DNA from: Rhizobium sp. 007
Lineage (GTDB): Bacteria; Pseudomonadota; Alphaproteobacteria; Rhizobiales; Rhizobiaceae
Reading direction: 5' to 3'
Length of the DNA: 64,000 nucleotides
Assembly: GCF_015353075.1 (NCBI RefSeq)
Contig: NZ_CP064187.1
Location: forward strand, 3,105,001-3,169,000
Below, piece after piece: positions 1-9,773 of this stretch. Every line of letters begins with the position of its first letter. Position 1 is the first letter of the stretch. The notes under the pieces were generated by a model that was not told the DNA's origin, made no database searches, and worked only from the letters and a program-made list of their open reading frames with translations. Position numbers and translations under genes: made by a program.

Positions 1-804
1 GGAGAGCGGCGCCAACCGCAGAAATTGCGTGAACGCGAGAAAGCCGGCGCGGATACCGGCGGCAAGCGGGTCACCCTGCCGCGTGCTCTTTCGAAGCTCG
101 GCTATTGTTCCCGCACCCAGGCCGAACGCCTGATCGCCGACGGCCGTGTTGCGGTCGATGGGCGGATCATCCGGAATCTCGACGCCTGGGTCGATCTCCA
201 ATCAGCAAAGCTTGCAGTCGACGGCGCAACGATCGCCGCCGAGGCGAAAATCTACCTGATGTTGAATAAGCCGCGCGGGCTGCTGACGACCCGGCACGAT
301 CCGGAAGAGCGTCCGACGGTCTATGATTGTCTCAAGGAATTCGACATTCCGCATCTTTCACCGGTCGGCCGGCTCGACAAGGCAAGCGAAGGCCTGCTGC
401 TGTTTACCAACGATACCGAGTTCGCGCAGGCCCTGCTCGATCCGATCACCCATGTGACCAAGACCTATCATGTGCAAGTCAACCGCATCATGGATGCGGA
501 ATCGCTGGCCGAAATGACATACGGGATCCGGCACGACGGCGAAGTGCTGACAGCGACGGCTGCACGGCTCCTGCGAAGCGGCGACCGCAATTCCTGGATC
601 GAGGTGGAGCTTGACGAGGGCCGTAACCGGCAGATCCGCCGCATGCTCGAAGCCACCGGTGCGGAGTGCCTGCGGCTGGTGCGGGTTGCAATTGGGGGGC
701 TCAAGCTTGGAGAGCTGCCGAAAGGCTCGGTGCGCACACTGACAGAAGCGGAGCTACGCGACCTGAAGCGGCGGACGGGCATGGAAAGGACCGGGCGGAA
801 TTGA
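1..804 (+). CDS. Pseudouridine synthase, RsuA/RluB family (5' end outside window)
   Basis: Converts specific uridines of ribosomal RNA to pseudouridine. An N-terminal S4 RNA-binding domain begins at the LPRALSKLGYCSR segment. The catalytic domain contains the motif VGRLDKASEGLLL, whose Asp is the family nucleophile, and the late motif EGRNRQIRRML. Both motifs are intact. The frame is open from base 1, with a TTG at 25 and no in-frame stop upstream, so the true start probably lies before the window. The TGA stop overlaps the ATG of the next gene, so the two are probably translationally coupled. Family assignment is firm; the exact rRNA target cannot be read from sequence. Confidence 0.9.
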   Translation, partial: GERRQPQKLREREKAGADTGGKRVTLPRALSKLGYCSRTQAERLIADGRVAVDGRIIRNLDAWVDLQSAKLAVDGATIAAEAKIYLMLNKPRGLLTTRHDPEERPTVYDCLKEFDIPHLSPVGRLDKASEGLLLFTNDTEFAQALLDPITHVTKTYHVQVNRIMDAESLAEMTYGIRHDGEVLTATAARLLRSGDRNSWIEVELDEGRNRQIRRMLEATGAECLRLVRVAIGGLKLGELPKGSVRTLTEAELRDLKRRTGMERTGRN

Positions 805-1505
805 TGCAGAACGACGATATCGCGCCGCATGACTTCTGGCAGGAGCTCCATCCCCCGGGCAGCTTTCCGGCAGATGGCGATTTTACCTCGTTCTATGTCG
901 CGGAACTGCAGGACCGCCGCCAGCTTCGTCTGCCGATCCGGGTGCTTGCCGACAGCGACCACGCGCTCGCCTCGCTGATCGTCAACCAGGCGAGCTTCGC
1001 CGTGCTCGATGCGCTTGCCGGGCAACTGGCGGCAACGATCAGGCACTTTGACATCGATATCGTCGCAGGCCTGCCGACGCTCGGGTTGACGCTTGCTGCA
1101 GCAGTCGCCCAGAAGCTCGGACACGCGCGCTACGTACCCTTGGGCACCTCCCGGAAATTCTGGTACCGCACCGACCTTTCCGTAGCCCTGTCGTCGATCA
1201 CGACGCCGGAACAGCAGAAGCGTCTCTATATAGACCCGCGCATGCTGCCGCTGCTTCGGGGCCGCCGTGTCGCGCTGATCGACGATGTCATTTCGAGCGG
1301 CAGTTCCATCGTCGCGGGCCTGCAATTGATGATGGCCTGCGATATCGAGCCTGTCGTCGTCGCCGCGGCGATGCTGCAATCCGAACGCTGGAAGGAAAAG
1401 CTCGCCGCTGAAGGCGCCCAATGGCCCGACCGCACCGTTGGCGTCTTCGCGACACCGATACTCGAAAGGACGGCAGAAGGCCGTTGGCGCGCGCCCACTG
1501 CCTGA
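804..1505 (+). CDS. Phosphoribosyltransferase-domain protein
   Basis: A 233-residue protein with the type I phosphoribosyltransferase PRPP-binding loop, VALIDDVISSGSS, at about residue 155. Members bind PRPP and usually act in purine or pyrimidine salvage; the nucleobase here is unknown. The ATG at 804 overlaps the preceding TGA, which decides the start over longer in-frame options and suggests coupling to the pseudouridine synthase. No signal peptide or membrane segment is seen. It could instead be a regulatory PRTase-like protein that does not make a nucleotide. Confidence 0.8.
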   Translation: MQNDDIAPHDFWQELHPPGSFPADGDFTSFYVAELQDRRQLRLPIRVLADSDHALASLIVNQASFAVLDALAGQLAATIRHFDIDIVAGLPTLGLTLAAAVAQKLGHARYVPLGTSRKFWYRTDLSVALSSITTPEQQKRLYIDPRMLPLLRGRRVALIDDVISSGSSIVAGLQLMMACDIEPVVVAAAMLQSERWKEKLAAEGAQWPDRTVGVFATPILERTAEGRWRAPTA

Positions 1506-1607
1506 CCTCGCACAATATGAGGATTGTTCGATCTTTCCGCGCGCCCTCCCTATACAGCCCTGTCCGGATGGCTACATTCCGCTGACGGTTGAAACGCGAG
1601 CCCGCCA

Positions 1608-3353
1608 ATGACGTTCGAGCAAGCATCCCTGCTGATCCTTCTCTCGGCAATGCTCGTTCTGTTCTCCCTGAACCGTATCCGCATCGAGGTCGTGGCGATC
1701 GGGGGCCTGCTTGCCGGGTATCTGCTCCGACTTTATCCAGCCGATCAGGTCTTTGCCGGTTTCGCGAGTCCCGTCGTCATCACCGTGGTCGAGATTCTAC
1801 TGATCGTCCAGGTGCTCGCCCGCGCGAAACTCTTTGACAGCCTCGCCGCACGTTTTGCAGCCGCCGGACTGTCCGGCTTCACGGTCATCGCCAGTCTTTC
1901 GGCGGTCACCGGGCTCATCTCTATCTTCATGAACAATATCGGCGCCTTCGCGATCATGCTGCCTGCAACGCTGCGCATCAGCAGCGTCATGGATATCCCC
2001 CGGCGCCAGCTCGTCATGCCGATTTCCTTCGCGGCACTTCTCGGCGGTCTCGTCTCGCTGATCGGAACGCCGGCCAATCTGCTTGTCAGCGATGCATTGG
2101 CCAAGGCAACGGGCTCCGGCTTTCATTTTTTCGATTTCGCCTATGTCGGCCTTCCTGTCGCCATCGCCGGAATTCTGCTGATGGCCGCTCTCGTTCCGCA
2201 CCTATTTCCCGAAACGGACGACCAACCTGCCGCTGCGGCGCCAGCCCGACGGCGCATCGTGACGGAACGGCGCATTCCTGAGGGTTCGCCGCTCGCCGGC
2301 GTACGCCTTCTCGATTGCTCCAGCCTCTTTGAAATCCAGCCGCACGCATTGATCCGCAACGGCCGGTTCGTCTTTGGCCCGCTCGATCAGTCGACGATCG
2401 AGGCAGGCGATAGCTTGCTTGCCGAAGGCGCCGATGCAGTTTTTGCCGGTCTCGCCGCCTCGGCTGCGCTCGTTCCAGAAGCTCATCCGAATGGGCTGCA
2501 GGCGGATTTCACCCGCATCGAGGCCGTCGTCATGCCGGAGAGCACGCTGGTCGGCTCGCGAATCCGCTCGTTGGAGGTTTTTAAGAGCCGGAGCGTCAGG
2601 GTTGCCGCTCTCTCCATGCGGTCACCACGGATCGAAGGCCGCTTCGAGGATTTGCAGCTCTCGATCGGCGATATCCTCCTGCTCGAAGGCCCACGCGAGG
2701 CGGTCGCTGAAGCGCTTGAGGAATGCGAATGCCTGCCGCTCGCCTCCCAGCCCGCAGACGAGGCGACGTCAAATGCGTGGCAGCCCTTCCTGATCTTCGC
2801 TGCTGGCGTGACGCTTTCCGCTGTCGGGCCGATCCGCCCGGAGATCGCATTTGCGGCTGTCGTGCTCGTTCTTGCGCTGATGGGCTATCTCAACATCCGC
2901 CAGGCCATGGCGGACATAAACTGGCCGATCATCATCATGTTGGCCGCGATGATCCCGATCGGCTCGGCTGTTGCCGCAACAGGCACGGCCCAGCTGGTCG
3001 CCGATTGGCTGAGCCTGCTCGTGCCGATATCCATGCCGCTTGCCGGCATCGCACTCCTGCTCTTCATCGCCATGGCGCTTACGCCTTTCGTCAACAACGC
3101 GACAGTGGCAATTGTGCTCAGTCCCGTTGCGCTGGAATTCGCGGAAGCGGCACACCAAGCCCCGGCCGCCTATCTGATTGCCGTTGCCGCCGGCGCATCG
3201 CTCGATTTCCTGACGCCGTTCGGCCACCACAACAATACGCTGGCGATGAGCATCGGCAGCTACCGCGTCTCCGACTTCCTGCGCGCCGGCAGTCCGCTGG
3301 CGTTTGCTTCCTATTTTCTGACCGTTCTTCTGGTCGCCCTGATCTGGCTTTGA
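1608..3353 (+). CDS. SLC13/DASS-type permease with two RCK_C domains
   Basis: A 581-residue inner-membrane transporter of the sodium/sulfate-dicarboxylate (SLC13, CitMHS-like) superfamily. About five hydrophobic segments precede a soluble insert at about residues 205-385. The insert carries two TrkA-C/RCK_C-like repeats (beginning near [11 protein letters not shown] and [14 protein letters not shown]). A second membrane half follows with the motif [13 protein letters not shown] and a GHHNNTLAM segment. The RCK insert is typical of bacterial sulfate/anion permeases of this group and probably binds a regulatory ligand. Sulfate or a carboxylate are both possible substrates. It is transcribed with neighbours on the same strand, but gaps are too large to claim an operon. 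Confidence 0.85.
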   Translation: MTFEQASLLILLSAMLVLFSLNRIRIEVVAIGGLLAGYLLRLYPADQVFAGFASPVVITVVEILLIVQVLARAKLFDSLAARFAAAGLSGFTVIASLSAVTGLISIFMNNIGAFAIMLPATLRISSVMDIPRRQLVMPISFAALLGGLVSLIGTPANLLVSDALAKATGSGFHFFDFAYVGLPVAIAGILLMAALVPHLFPETDDQPAAAAPARRRIVTERRIPEGSPLAGVRLLDCSSLFEIQPHALIRNGRFVFGPLDQSTIEAGDSLLAEGADAVFAGLAASAALVPEAHPNGLQADFTRIEAVVMPESTLVGSRIRSLEVFKSRSVRVAALSMRSPRIEGRFEDLQLSIGDILLLEGPREAVAEALEECECLPLASQPADEATSNAWQPFLIFAAGVTLSAVGPIRPEIAFAAVVLVLALMGYLNIRQAMADINWPIIIMLAAMIPIGSAVAATGTAQLVADWLSLLVPISMPLAGIALLLFIAMALTPFVNNATVAIVLSPVALEFAEAAHQAPAAYLIAVAAGASLDFLTPFGHHNNTLAMSIGSYRVSDFLRAGSPLAFASYFLTVLLVALIWL

Positions 3354-3427
3354 AAGCCATTTGCTTGACATCCCCTGCAATGGAACTAGAGCAAGGTGAA
3401 ACCCCGCGACAAAGGACTATCGAGCCC

Positions 3428-4372
3428 GTGCGAATTCTTTCCGAAGCCCATTTCCCCGAACTGCCGAACTATTATCGCGGCAAGGTGCGCGAGAATTACG
3501 ACCTTCCGGATGGCAGCCGCATCATCATCAGCACCGACCGCCTCAGCGCTTTCGACCGCATCCTGACCTGCATCCCATATAAGGGCCAGGTGCTGACGCA
3601 GACGGCACGCTACTGGTTCGAAGCAACCAAGGATATCTGCCCGAACCACGTCATTGCCTATCCGGACCCGAATGTGGTCATCGGCAAGCGGCTCGACATT
3701 CTGCCCGTCGAGGTCGTCGTCCGGGGCTATCTCGCCGGCACCACCGGCACGTCGATCCTCACTCTTTATAAGAAGGGCGAGCGCGAAATGTACGGCATGC
3801 GCCTGCCGGACGGCATGCGCGACAACCAGCGCCTGCCCGAGCCGGTGATCACGCCGACCAGCAAGGAATTCGACGGCGGCCATGACGAGCCGCTGACGCC
3901 TGACGAGATCGTCAGCCGCGGGTTGCTCACAGCGAAACAGTGGGCAACGCTTTCGAGATACGCGCTCGCGCTTTTCGCACGCGGCCAGGAAATGGCTGCA
4001 AAACGCGGCCTCATCCTTGTCGACACCAAATACGAATTCGGAACCGACAAGGACGGCAATATTATTCTCGCCGACGAAATCCACACGCCGGACAGCAGCC
4101 GTTACTGGCTCGCGGACAGCTATCAGCAGGCCTTCGAAGCCGGCACGCGCCCCGCAAGCTTCGACAAGGACTTCGTCCGTGCCTGGGTCGCCGAGCGTTG
4201 CGACCCGTACAAGGACGAGATCCCCGAGATCCCGGTCGAATTGGTCGAGCAGACATCGAAGGTTTACATCAAGGCCTATGAGGCGATTACCGCCCAGTCT
4301 TTCGTGCCGGATGACAGCGGCGAAACCCCGGTTGCCCGTGTGCGAAGCAACCTTGCGCGCTATTTCCCTTAA
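3428..4372 (+). CDS. purC: Phosphoribosylaminoimidazole-succinocarboxamide synthase
   Basis: SAICAR synthetase: joins CAIR and aspartate using ATP in de novo purine synthesis. The family signatures are present: [11 protein letters not shown] near the start, [26 protein letters not shown], and LVDTKYEFG followed by [13 protein letters not shown]. At 314 residues it belongs to the longer, eukaryote-like PurC type rather than the roughly 250-residue type. GTG at 3428 is chosen because AAAGGA lies 11 bases upstream. An in-frame ATG at 3380 would add 16 residues but has no ribosome site. Many rhizobia carry a second purC of the short type elsewhere, so this may be the accessory paralogue. Confidence 0.93.
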   Translation: MRILSEAHFPELPNYYRGKVRENYDLPDGSRIIISTDRLSAFDRILTCIPYKGQVLTQTARYWFEATKDICPNHVIAYPDPNVVIGKRLDILPVEVVVRGYLAGTTGTSILTLYKKGEREMYGMRLPDGMRDNQRLPEPVITPTSKEFDGGHDEPLTPDEIVSRGLLTAKQWATLSRYALALFARGQEMAAKRGLILVDTKYEFGTDKDGNIILADEIHTPDSSRYWLADSYQQAFEAGTRPASFDKDFVRAWVAERCDPYKDEIPEIPVELVEQTSKVYIKAYEAITAQSFVPDDSGETPVARVRSNLARYFP

Positions 4373-4437
4373 AAATCCGGAACGAACCGCCCGAAAGCCG
4401 CCTGTGCGCTTGCGGGATTTCGCCGGAAGGCGTTAGC

Positions 4438-5085
4438 ATGTGCAAGGAAGGGGTGCCGGTCGGAAGGCCGGCTTGGGAACGAATGGCACGAAGGCCGCGG
4501 CGCAAGGCCGAGGAAACCCGGGAAGACATTCTGTCGATGGCCGAGTTGCTGTTTCGCCAGCGCGGTTTCGTCGCCGTATCGATCGCCGACATCGCCTCCT
4601 CCCTCGGCATGTCGCCGGCCAATGTCTTCAAGCATTTTCATTCGAAAGTGGCGCTCGTCGATGCCATTGCCGAACGGCATCTCGGCAACGCCACCGAGCG
4701 TTTTGGCTCTTTCGAGCGAAACCTCCCGCCGAAAGAGCAACTGCTGCGTTTCGTGCTTCGGCTTCTCGAAAGCCACCTCAAGGACATTCAGGAAAATCCC
4801 TACATCTTCGAAATGGTGCTGACGACAGTTCAGGCGAAGCTCGAAGCGGGTAATCGCTACCGCGAGCGAATCGAGCAGCAACTCGAAGAAATCATCCGCG
4901 AGGGGGTTAGCGCAGATCATTATAAATGTTCCGATCCGCGCCGCGCCGCTCATACCGTTGCCGATGTCCTTGCATCGGTGCTGCACCCCGTGCTGATCGC
5001 CCGTGACGATAAGGATACACTTGTGCACAGGGCTGAGGAGATCGTCTGTTTTGTAGATACTGCACTGCAAAATAACGCTTGCTAA
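4438..5085 (+). CDS. TetR-family regulator of the downstream efflux system
   Basis: A 215-residue regulator. The N-terminal helix-turn-helix spans about residues 20-70 (ILSMAELLFRQRGF, then IADIASSLGMSPANVFKHF), followed by an all-helical ligand domain typical of AcrR-like repressors. The ATG at 4438 has GGAAGG seven bases upstream; a second ATG at 4483 is possible. It lies 157 bp before an RND efflux operon on the same strand and ends inside a perfect inverted repeat, so it probably represses that operon and responds to a pump substrate. The target is inferred from position, not shown. Confidence 0.85.
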   Translation: MCKEGVPVGRPAWERMARRPRRKAEETREDILSMAELLFRQRGFVAVSIADIASSLGMSPANVFKHFHSKVALVDAIAERHLGNATERFGSFERNLPPKEQLLRFVLRLLESHLKDIQENPYIFEMVLTTVQAKLEAGNRYRERIEQQLEEIIREGVSADHYKCSDPRRAAHTVADVLASVLHPVLIARDDKDTLVHRAEEIVCFVDTALQNNAC

Positions 5086-5111
5086 GTGACGATCATTGAA
5101 TTACGTCACTT
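5084..5111. promoter_or_regulatory. Candidate TetR operator, perfect 8-bp inverted repeat
   Basis: AAGTGACG at 5084-5091 and CGTCACTT at 5104-5111 are exact reverse complements with a 12-bp spacer, giving a 28-bp site, a size common for AcrR-type operators. The left arm overlaps the stop codon of the TetR gene. There is no GC-rich stem or T-run, so it is unlikely to be a terminator. It overlaps a plausible promoter (TTGAAT at 5096, TATTCT at 5120, 18 bp apart) reading into the efflux genes. Confidence 0.6.
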
Positions 5112-5125
5112 CGTAAATCTATTCT
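5096..5125 (+). promoter_or_regulatory. Candidate promoter of the RND efflux operon
   Basis: TTGAAT (5096-5101) and TATTCT (5120-5125) are separated by 18 bp and sit 118 bp before the adaptor start codon. The -35 box falls inside the inverted repeat at 5084-5111, so a repressor bound there would block polymerase. The boxes are moderate matches only. Confidence 0.4.
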
Positions 5126-5242
5126 TAAGTTCGGATCGAAGGGTATTTGAATCCCGCTAATCACGCTCCTTATGTGGATGCAGCGCTCCGTCGCCGGGGC
5201 TGGTGATCCGATCCGCAAATGCCAACCGCAAGGGAATTCAGC

Positions 5243-6463
5243 ATGATACGGCGTGGCTTCATCATCTCTTCAGTTTTGGTGCTGGGCGGATTGCTTACTG
5301 CCTGCAGCGACAGCGGCAACAACCAGGCCGGCGGCGCAGGCGCGCCTGGAGCGGCGGCTCAGCAGGCAGCCCCGGTCGGTGTCGTGGCGCTGAAGAAGGA
5401 CACGTTCCCGGTCACGACGATCCTTCCGGGCCGGGCCGAGGCTTATCAGACGGCCGATATCCGTCCGCAGGTCAGCGGCATCATCCGTGAAATCGCCTTC
5501 AGAGACGGCAGCGAGGTGAAAAAGGGCGACCTCCTCTATCAGATCGAAGACGCGCCTTATGTTGCAACCGTCGAACAGGCCAAGGCGGCAATCGCCAAGG
5601 CCGAAGCCAGCGTGCCGAGCGCGCAGAGTAATTTCGACCGCTACCAGCGCCTCGTCGGCAGCGGCGCGACACAGATCGAATTCGAAACGGCAAAGACCAC
5701 CCTTCTCCAGGCTCACGCTGAGGTCGAATCGGCCAAGGCCACCCTTGCCTCCGCGCAAATCGATCTCGACCACACGAAGATCGTCGCGCCGTTCGACGGC
5801 GTCATCGACGAGACGGCCTACAACGTGGGCAACGTGGTGGCCGCCAATCAGACAGCGGCGCTGACGACGATCCGCCAGCTTGACCCGATCTATGTTTCGC
5901 TGACCGAATCGAGCACCAATCTCCTCAGGCTCCGTGATGCCTTGGCATCTGGCACCGTTCGGGGTGAAGGCGCCGATGTCGCATTCCGGCTCATCCTGGA
6001 AAACGGCAAGGAATACGCCCAGAAGGGCAAGCTGGATATGTCGAAGCAGATCGTCAGCGAGACGACCGGCACCTTCATCATCCGCGTGCTCTTCCCGAAT
6101 CCGGATCTGGTCATTTTGCCGGGCATGTATGTGCGCGCAACCGTCGAACTTGGCGCCGAGGTCGGCTATGCGCTGCCGCAACTCGCCACCAGCCGCGACG
6201 CAACCGGGCGTCTGACGGCGCAGTTCATCTCCGCTGATGGCAAAGTCGAGGCACGTGTCTTCGAAAACGCCTCGCCCTCCAACAATTCCTGGCTCGTGAC
6301 CGACGGCGTGAAGGATGGCGATCAGCTGATCGTCAGCGGTCTGCAGTCGATCGCGCCCGGCATGCCGGTTACGCCCGTCCCCATGAAGATCAATGAAAGC
6401 GGTGTGGTCGTGGCTGCCGAGCAGGCAGCGGCCGGTGACGCCCAGAAGCCGGCCGCGCAGTAG
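5243..6463 (+). CDS. RND efflux periplasmic adaptor (membrane fusion lipoprotein)
   Basis: A 406-residue AcrA/MexA-type adaptor linking the inner-membrane pump to the outer-membrane channel. The N-terminus is a lipoprotein signal with lipobox LTAC at about residues 18-21. The first lipoyl half (RPQVSGIIREIAF) and second half (IVAPFDGVIDETAYNVG) flank a helical hairpin at about residues 95-160. Beta-barrel and membrane-proximal domains follow. ATG 5243 is chosen because AAGGGA lies seven bases upstream and the signal peptide starts there; an ATG at 5219 lacks support. It is first of three same-strand efflux genes. Confidence 0.92.
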   Translation: MIRRGFIISSVLVLGGLLTACSDSGNNQAGGAGAPGAAAQQAAPVGVVALKKDTFPVTTILPGRAEAYQTADIRPQVSGIIREIAFRDGSEVKKGDLLYQIEDAPYVATVEQAKAAIAKAEASVPSAQSNFDRYQRLVGSGATQIEFETAKTTLLQAHAEVESAKATLASAQIDLDHTKIVAPFDGVIDETAYNVGNVVAANQTAALTTIRQLDPIYVSLTESSTNLLRLRDALASGTVRGEGADVAFRLILENGKEYAQKGKLDMSKQIVSETTGTFIIRVLFPNPDLVILPGMYVRATVELGAEVGYALPQLATSRDATGRLTAQFISADGKVEARVFENASPSNNSWLVTDGVKDGDQLIVSGLQSIAPGMPVTPVPMKINESGVVVAAEQAAAGDAQKPAAQ

Positions 6464-6510
6464 GACGCGCCCGCCTCTAACATTGATCCAAGCCGCACAG
6501 GAATAATTTG

Positions 6511-9500
6511 ATGGCCAAGTTTTTCATCCGACGCCCGATTTTTGCCTGGGTCATTGCGATTTCCATCATGCTCGCAGGCTTGCTCGGCATCTTCACTCTG
6601 TCGATCTCGCAGTATCCGGACATCGCACCCACCACGGTGCGTATCAACGCCACCTATCGCGGCGCGAGCGCTGAAACCGTAGAGAAATCGGTGACGACGA
6701 TCATCGAAGACGGCATGACCGGCCTTGATGACCTCACCTACATGACTTCGACCTCGTCGACCGGTTCGGCGAGCATCTCGCTGACGTTTGGAACAAGCGT
6801 CGACCCGGACATCGCCCAGGTGCAGGTCCAGAACAAGCTGCAGCTCGTTCAATCGCAGCTTCCCGATGACGTCATCGATGCCGGCATCAGCGTCACGCGA
6901 TCGACCTCCAGTATCCTTTTGGTCGGCTCGCTGGTTTCGACCGACGGCAAGCGGAATTCCGTCGACCTCGGCAACATCCTGTCTAATCAGATCGAAGATC
7001 AGATCCAGCGTCTCGAAGGCGTCGGCAGCATCAATATATTCGGTTCGGGTTACGCCATGCGCGTCTGGCTCGATCCCTTCAAGCTGCAGAAGTATCAGCT
7101 GACGCCAAGCGACGTAACCTCGGCTATCGAGGCCCAGAACACCCAGGTCTCCGTTGGCTCGCTCGGCGCACAGCCGCTCGTCGAAGGCCAACAGCTGAAC
7201 GTCACGATCACCGCGCAGAGCCAGCTGACGACGGTCGCGGACTTCGAGCGGATCATTCTGAAAGTGGAAAAGGACGGCTCGACGGTCCGCCTCAGCGATG
7301 TCTCGCGCATCGAAATCGGCCAGGAAAGCTACGGCGGCTCTTCGCGCTACAATGGTCAGCCCTCGAGCGGCTTTGCCGTCAACCTCGCGATCGGCGCCAA
7401 CGCCATCGATACCGCGGAGCGCGTTCGCTCGGCGCTCGACACGATCGGACGCGGCCTGCCGGAAGGCGTGGAGATCACCTATCCTTACGACACGACGCCC
7501 TTCGTCGAGCTGTCGATCGAAAAGGTCGTCCATACCCTCATCGAAGCGATCGTTCTCGTCTTCGTGGTTCTTCTTGTCTTCCTGCAGAACCTGCGCGCGA
7601 CGCTGATCCCAACCATCGCCGTGCCGGTGGTGCTGCTTGGAACCTTCGGCATTCTCGCGGCAACGGGATATTCGATCAACACGCTGACCATGTTCGCCAT
7701 GGTTCTCGCAATCGGCCTCCTCGTCGACGACGCTATCGTCGTTGTCGAGAACGTCGAGCGCATCATGTCGGAGGAAAAGCTATCGCCGCTTGAGGCGACC
7801 GAGAAGTCGATGGGCGAAATCACCGGCGCCATCGTCGGCATCGCGCTGGTTCTGACCGCCGTCTTCATTCCGATGGCCTTTTTCGGCGGTTCGACCGGCA
7901 TCATCTACCGTCAGTTCTCGATCACCATCGTTTCGGCCATGCTGCTTTCGGCCCTCGTCGCCATCGTGCTGACGCCGGCACTCTGCGCGAGCATGCTGAA
8001 ACCGGTCGGCGAACACAGGAAGCACCGCGTCGGCGACTGGTTCAACCGCAACTTCACGCGCTCGACCAATGGCTACGTCCGCACCATCGGCTATCTGTTG
8101 AAGCGTCCGATCCGGGTCATGCTGGTGTTCCTGCTCGTCGGCGCCGGTTGCGCCTATCTGTTCACGCGCCTGCCGAGCTCGTTCCTGCCGCAGGAAGATC
8201 AGGGCGTTCTGCTGACGATCGTCACCACGCCGCCCGGATCGACCACGCAACAGACCCAGGCCGTCGTCGAGAAGGTCGAAAAATACTATCGCGAAAACGA
8301 GAAGGACTCCGTCGAGTCGGTTTTCGGCGCCCTTGGCTTCAGCTTCAACGGCTCCGGCCAGAACAGCGCGATCGTCTTCACCAAGCTCAAGGACTTCTCG
8401 CTTCGTACCGATCCCAATCAGCACGCGCAGGCGATCGTGACGCGGGCGCTCAAGACCTTCTTCACCTTCCGCGAAGCGCAGGTCTTCGCATTGCTTCCGC
8501 CGGCGATACAGGGTCTCGGCGTGTCCAGCGGCTTCTCGATGTACCTCGTCGATACCGGCGGACACGGCACAGCTGCGCTCGACACCGCCTCCAAGCGGCT
8601 GATCCAGATGGCCAATGCCAGCGGCAAGGTGGTCGCCCTCCGCAATAACAACAAGGAGGTCGAGCCGCAGATGCGGATCGTCATCGACCAGGAGAAGATC
8701 GGCGCCATGGGCGTCGATATATCTGCGGTCAATGCGATGCTCTCTGTCATCTTCACCGGCCGCGACGTCAATGACTTCACGCTGAACGGCGAGATCAAGC
8801 CGGTCTACGTGCAGGGCGATGCGCCCTTCCGAATGCAGCCGACTGACCTCGACCACTGGTATGCCCGCAACTCTTCCGGCGAAATGGTTCCCTTCTCCGC
8901 CTTCACCACGACGGAATGGGTAAAGGGTGCCCCGACGCTCGCCCGCTTCAACGCGGTCAGCGCGATCCCGCTAGAGGGCGCTTCGGCACCGGGCGTCAGC
9001 TCCGGCGACGCCATGAACGAGATGGAGGCCCTGACTGCACAGCTCGGCGGCGGCTATACGGTCGCCTGGCAGGGCATTTCCTATCAGGAGCGGCTCTCGG
9101 GTTCGCAGGCGCCGATGCTTTATGCAATTTCGGTGCTCGTCGTCTTCCTTTGCCTCGCCGCACTCTACGAAAGCTGGTCGATTCCGTTCTCGGTGATCAT
9201 GGCGGTGCCTGTCGGCGTGCTCGGCGCGCTTATGGCTGCGACCCTCTTCGGACAAGCGAACGACGTCTACTTCAAGGTCGGTCTTCTGACGACGATCGGT
9301 CTCGCAGCGAAGAACGCGATTCTGATCGTCGAATTCGCCAAGGACCGGATGGAGACCGGAATGGGGCTCTTCGAGGCGACTTTGGAAGCGGCAAGGCTGC
9401 GTTTGCGCCCGATCATCATGACATCACTTGCCTTCATTCTGGGCGTCGTGCCTCTTGCCGTCGCCACCGGCGCGGGCTCCGCAGCCCAGAACGCAATCGG

Positions 9501-9615
9501 CATCGGTGTCCTCGGCGGCATGCTCGCGGCGACTGCGCTCGGGATTTTCTTCGTGCCGTCCTTCTTCGTCGTCATCCGACGCGTATTCTCCCGCCGCAAG
9601 AAAATTGTGGCGTGA
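6511..9615 (+). CDS. RND multidrug efflux pump, inner-membrane subunit (HAE1)
   Basis: A 1034-residue AcrB-type proton/drug antiporter, the normal length for the family. It starts with the FFIRRPIFAWVIAI motif, has two large periplasmic loops and twelve expected membrane helices. TM4 carries GLLVDDAIVVVENVER, with the Asp-Asp pair used for proton relay, and the second half carries the matching TIGLAAKNAILIVEF segment. ATG 6511 with CAGGAA seven bases upstream is preferred over TTG 6508. The 47-bp gap to the adaptor gene indicates one operon. The drug spectrum cannot be deduced. Confidence 0.94.
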   Translation: MAKFFIRRPIFAWVIAISIMLAGLLGIFTLSISQYPDIAPTTVRINATYRGASAETVEKSVTTIIEDGMTGLDDLTYMTSTSSTGSASISLTFGTSVDPDIAQVQVQNKLQLVQSQLPDDVIDAGISVTRSTSSILLVGSLVSTDGKRNSVDLGNILSNQIEDQIQRLEGVGSINIFGSGYAMRVWLDPFKLQKYQLTPSDVTSAIEAQNTQVSVGSLGAQPLVEGQQLNVTITAQSQLTTVADFERIILKVEKDGSTVRLSDVSRIEIGQESYGGSSRYNGQPSSGFAVNLAIGANAIDTAERVRSALDTIGRGLPEGVEITYPYDTTPFVELSIEKVVHTLIEAIVLVFVVLLVFLQNLRATLIPTIAVPVVLLGTFGILAATGYSINTLTMFAMVLAIGLLVDDAIVVVENVERIMSEEKLSPLEATEKSMGEITGAIVGIALVLTAVFIPMAFFGGSTGIIYRQFSITIVSAMLLSALVAIVLTPALCASMLKPVGEHRKHRVGDWFNRNFTRSTNGYVRTIGYLLKRPIRVMLVFLLVGAGCAYLFTRLPSSFLPQEDQGVLLTIVTTPPGSTTQQTQAVVEKVEKYYRENEKDSVESVFGALGFSFNGSGQNSAIVFTKLKDFSLRTDPNQHAQAIVTRALKTFFTFREAQVFALLPPAIQGLGVSSGFSMYLVDTGGHGTAALDTASKRLIQMANASGKVVALRNNNKEVEPQMRIVIDQEKIGAMGVDISAVNAMLSVIFTGRDVNDFTLNGEIKPVYVQGDAPFRMQPTDLDHWYARNSSGEMVPFSAFTTTEWVKGAPTLARFNAVSAIPLEGASAPGVSSGDAMNEMEALTAQLGGGYTVAWQGISYQERLSGSQAPMLYAISVLVVFLCLAALYESWSIPFSVIMAVPVGVLGALMAATLFGQANDVYFKVGLLTTIGLAAKNAILIVEFAKDRMETGMGLFEATLEAARLRLRPIIMTSLAFILGVVPLAVATGAGSAAQNAIGIGVLGGMLAATALGIFFVPSFFVVIRRVFSRRKKIVA

Positions 9616-9773
9616 GTGTGATAAAAATGCACTGCCAGAATGAATGACTCATTGATACATTGCCCGCGGACTGCTTCGGCATGGTGTACCTCGTTGGGAC
9701 GAAGCGCGGCCGAAGGCAAAGCATGATGCTTTTGGCAAGAATTTAGACTTGGTCGAGTTACAGGAAGAAATGA

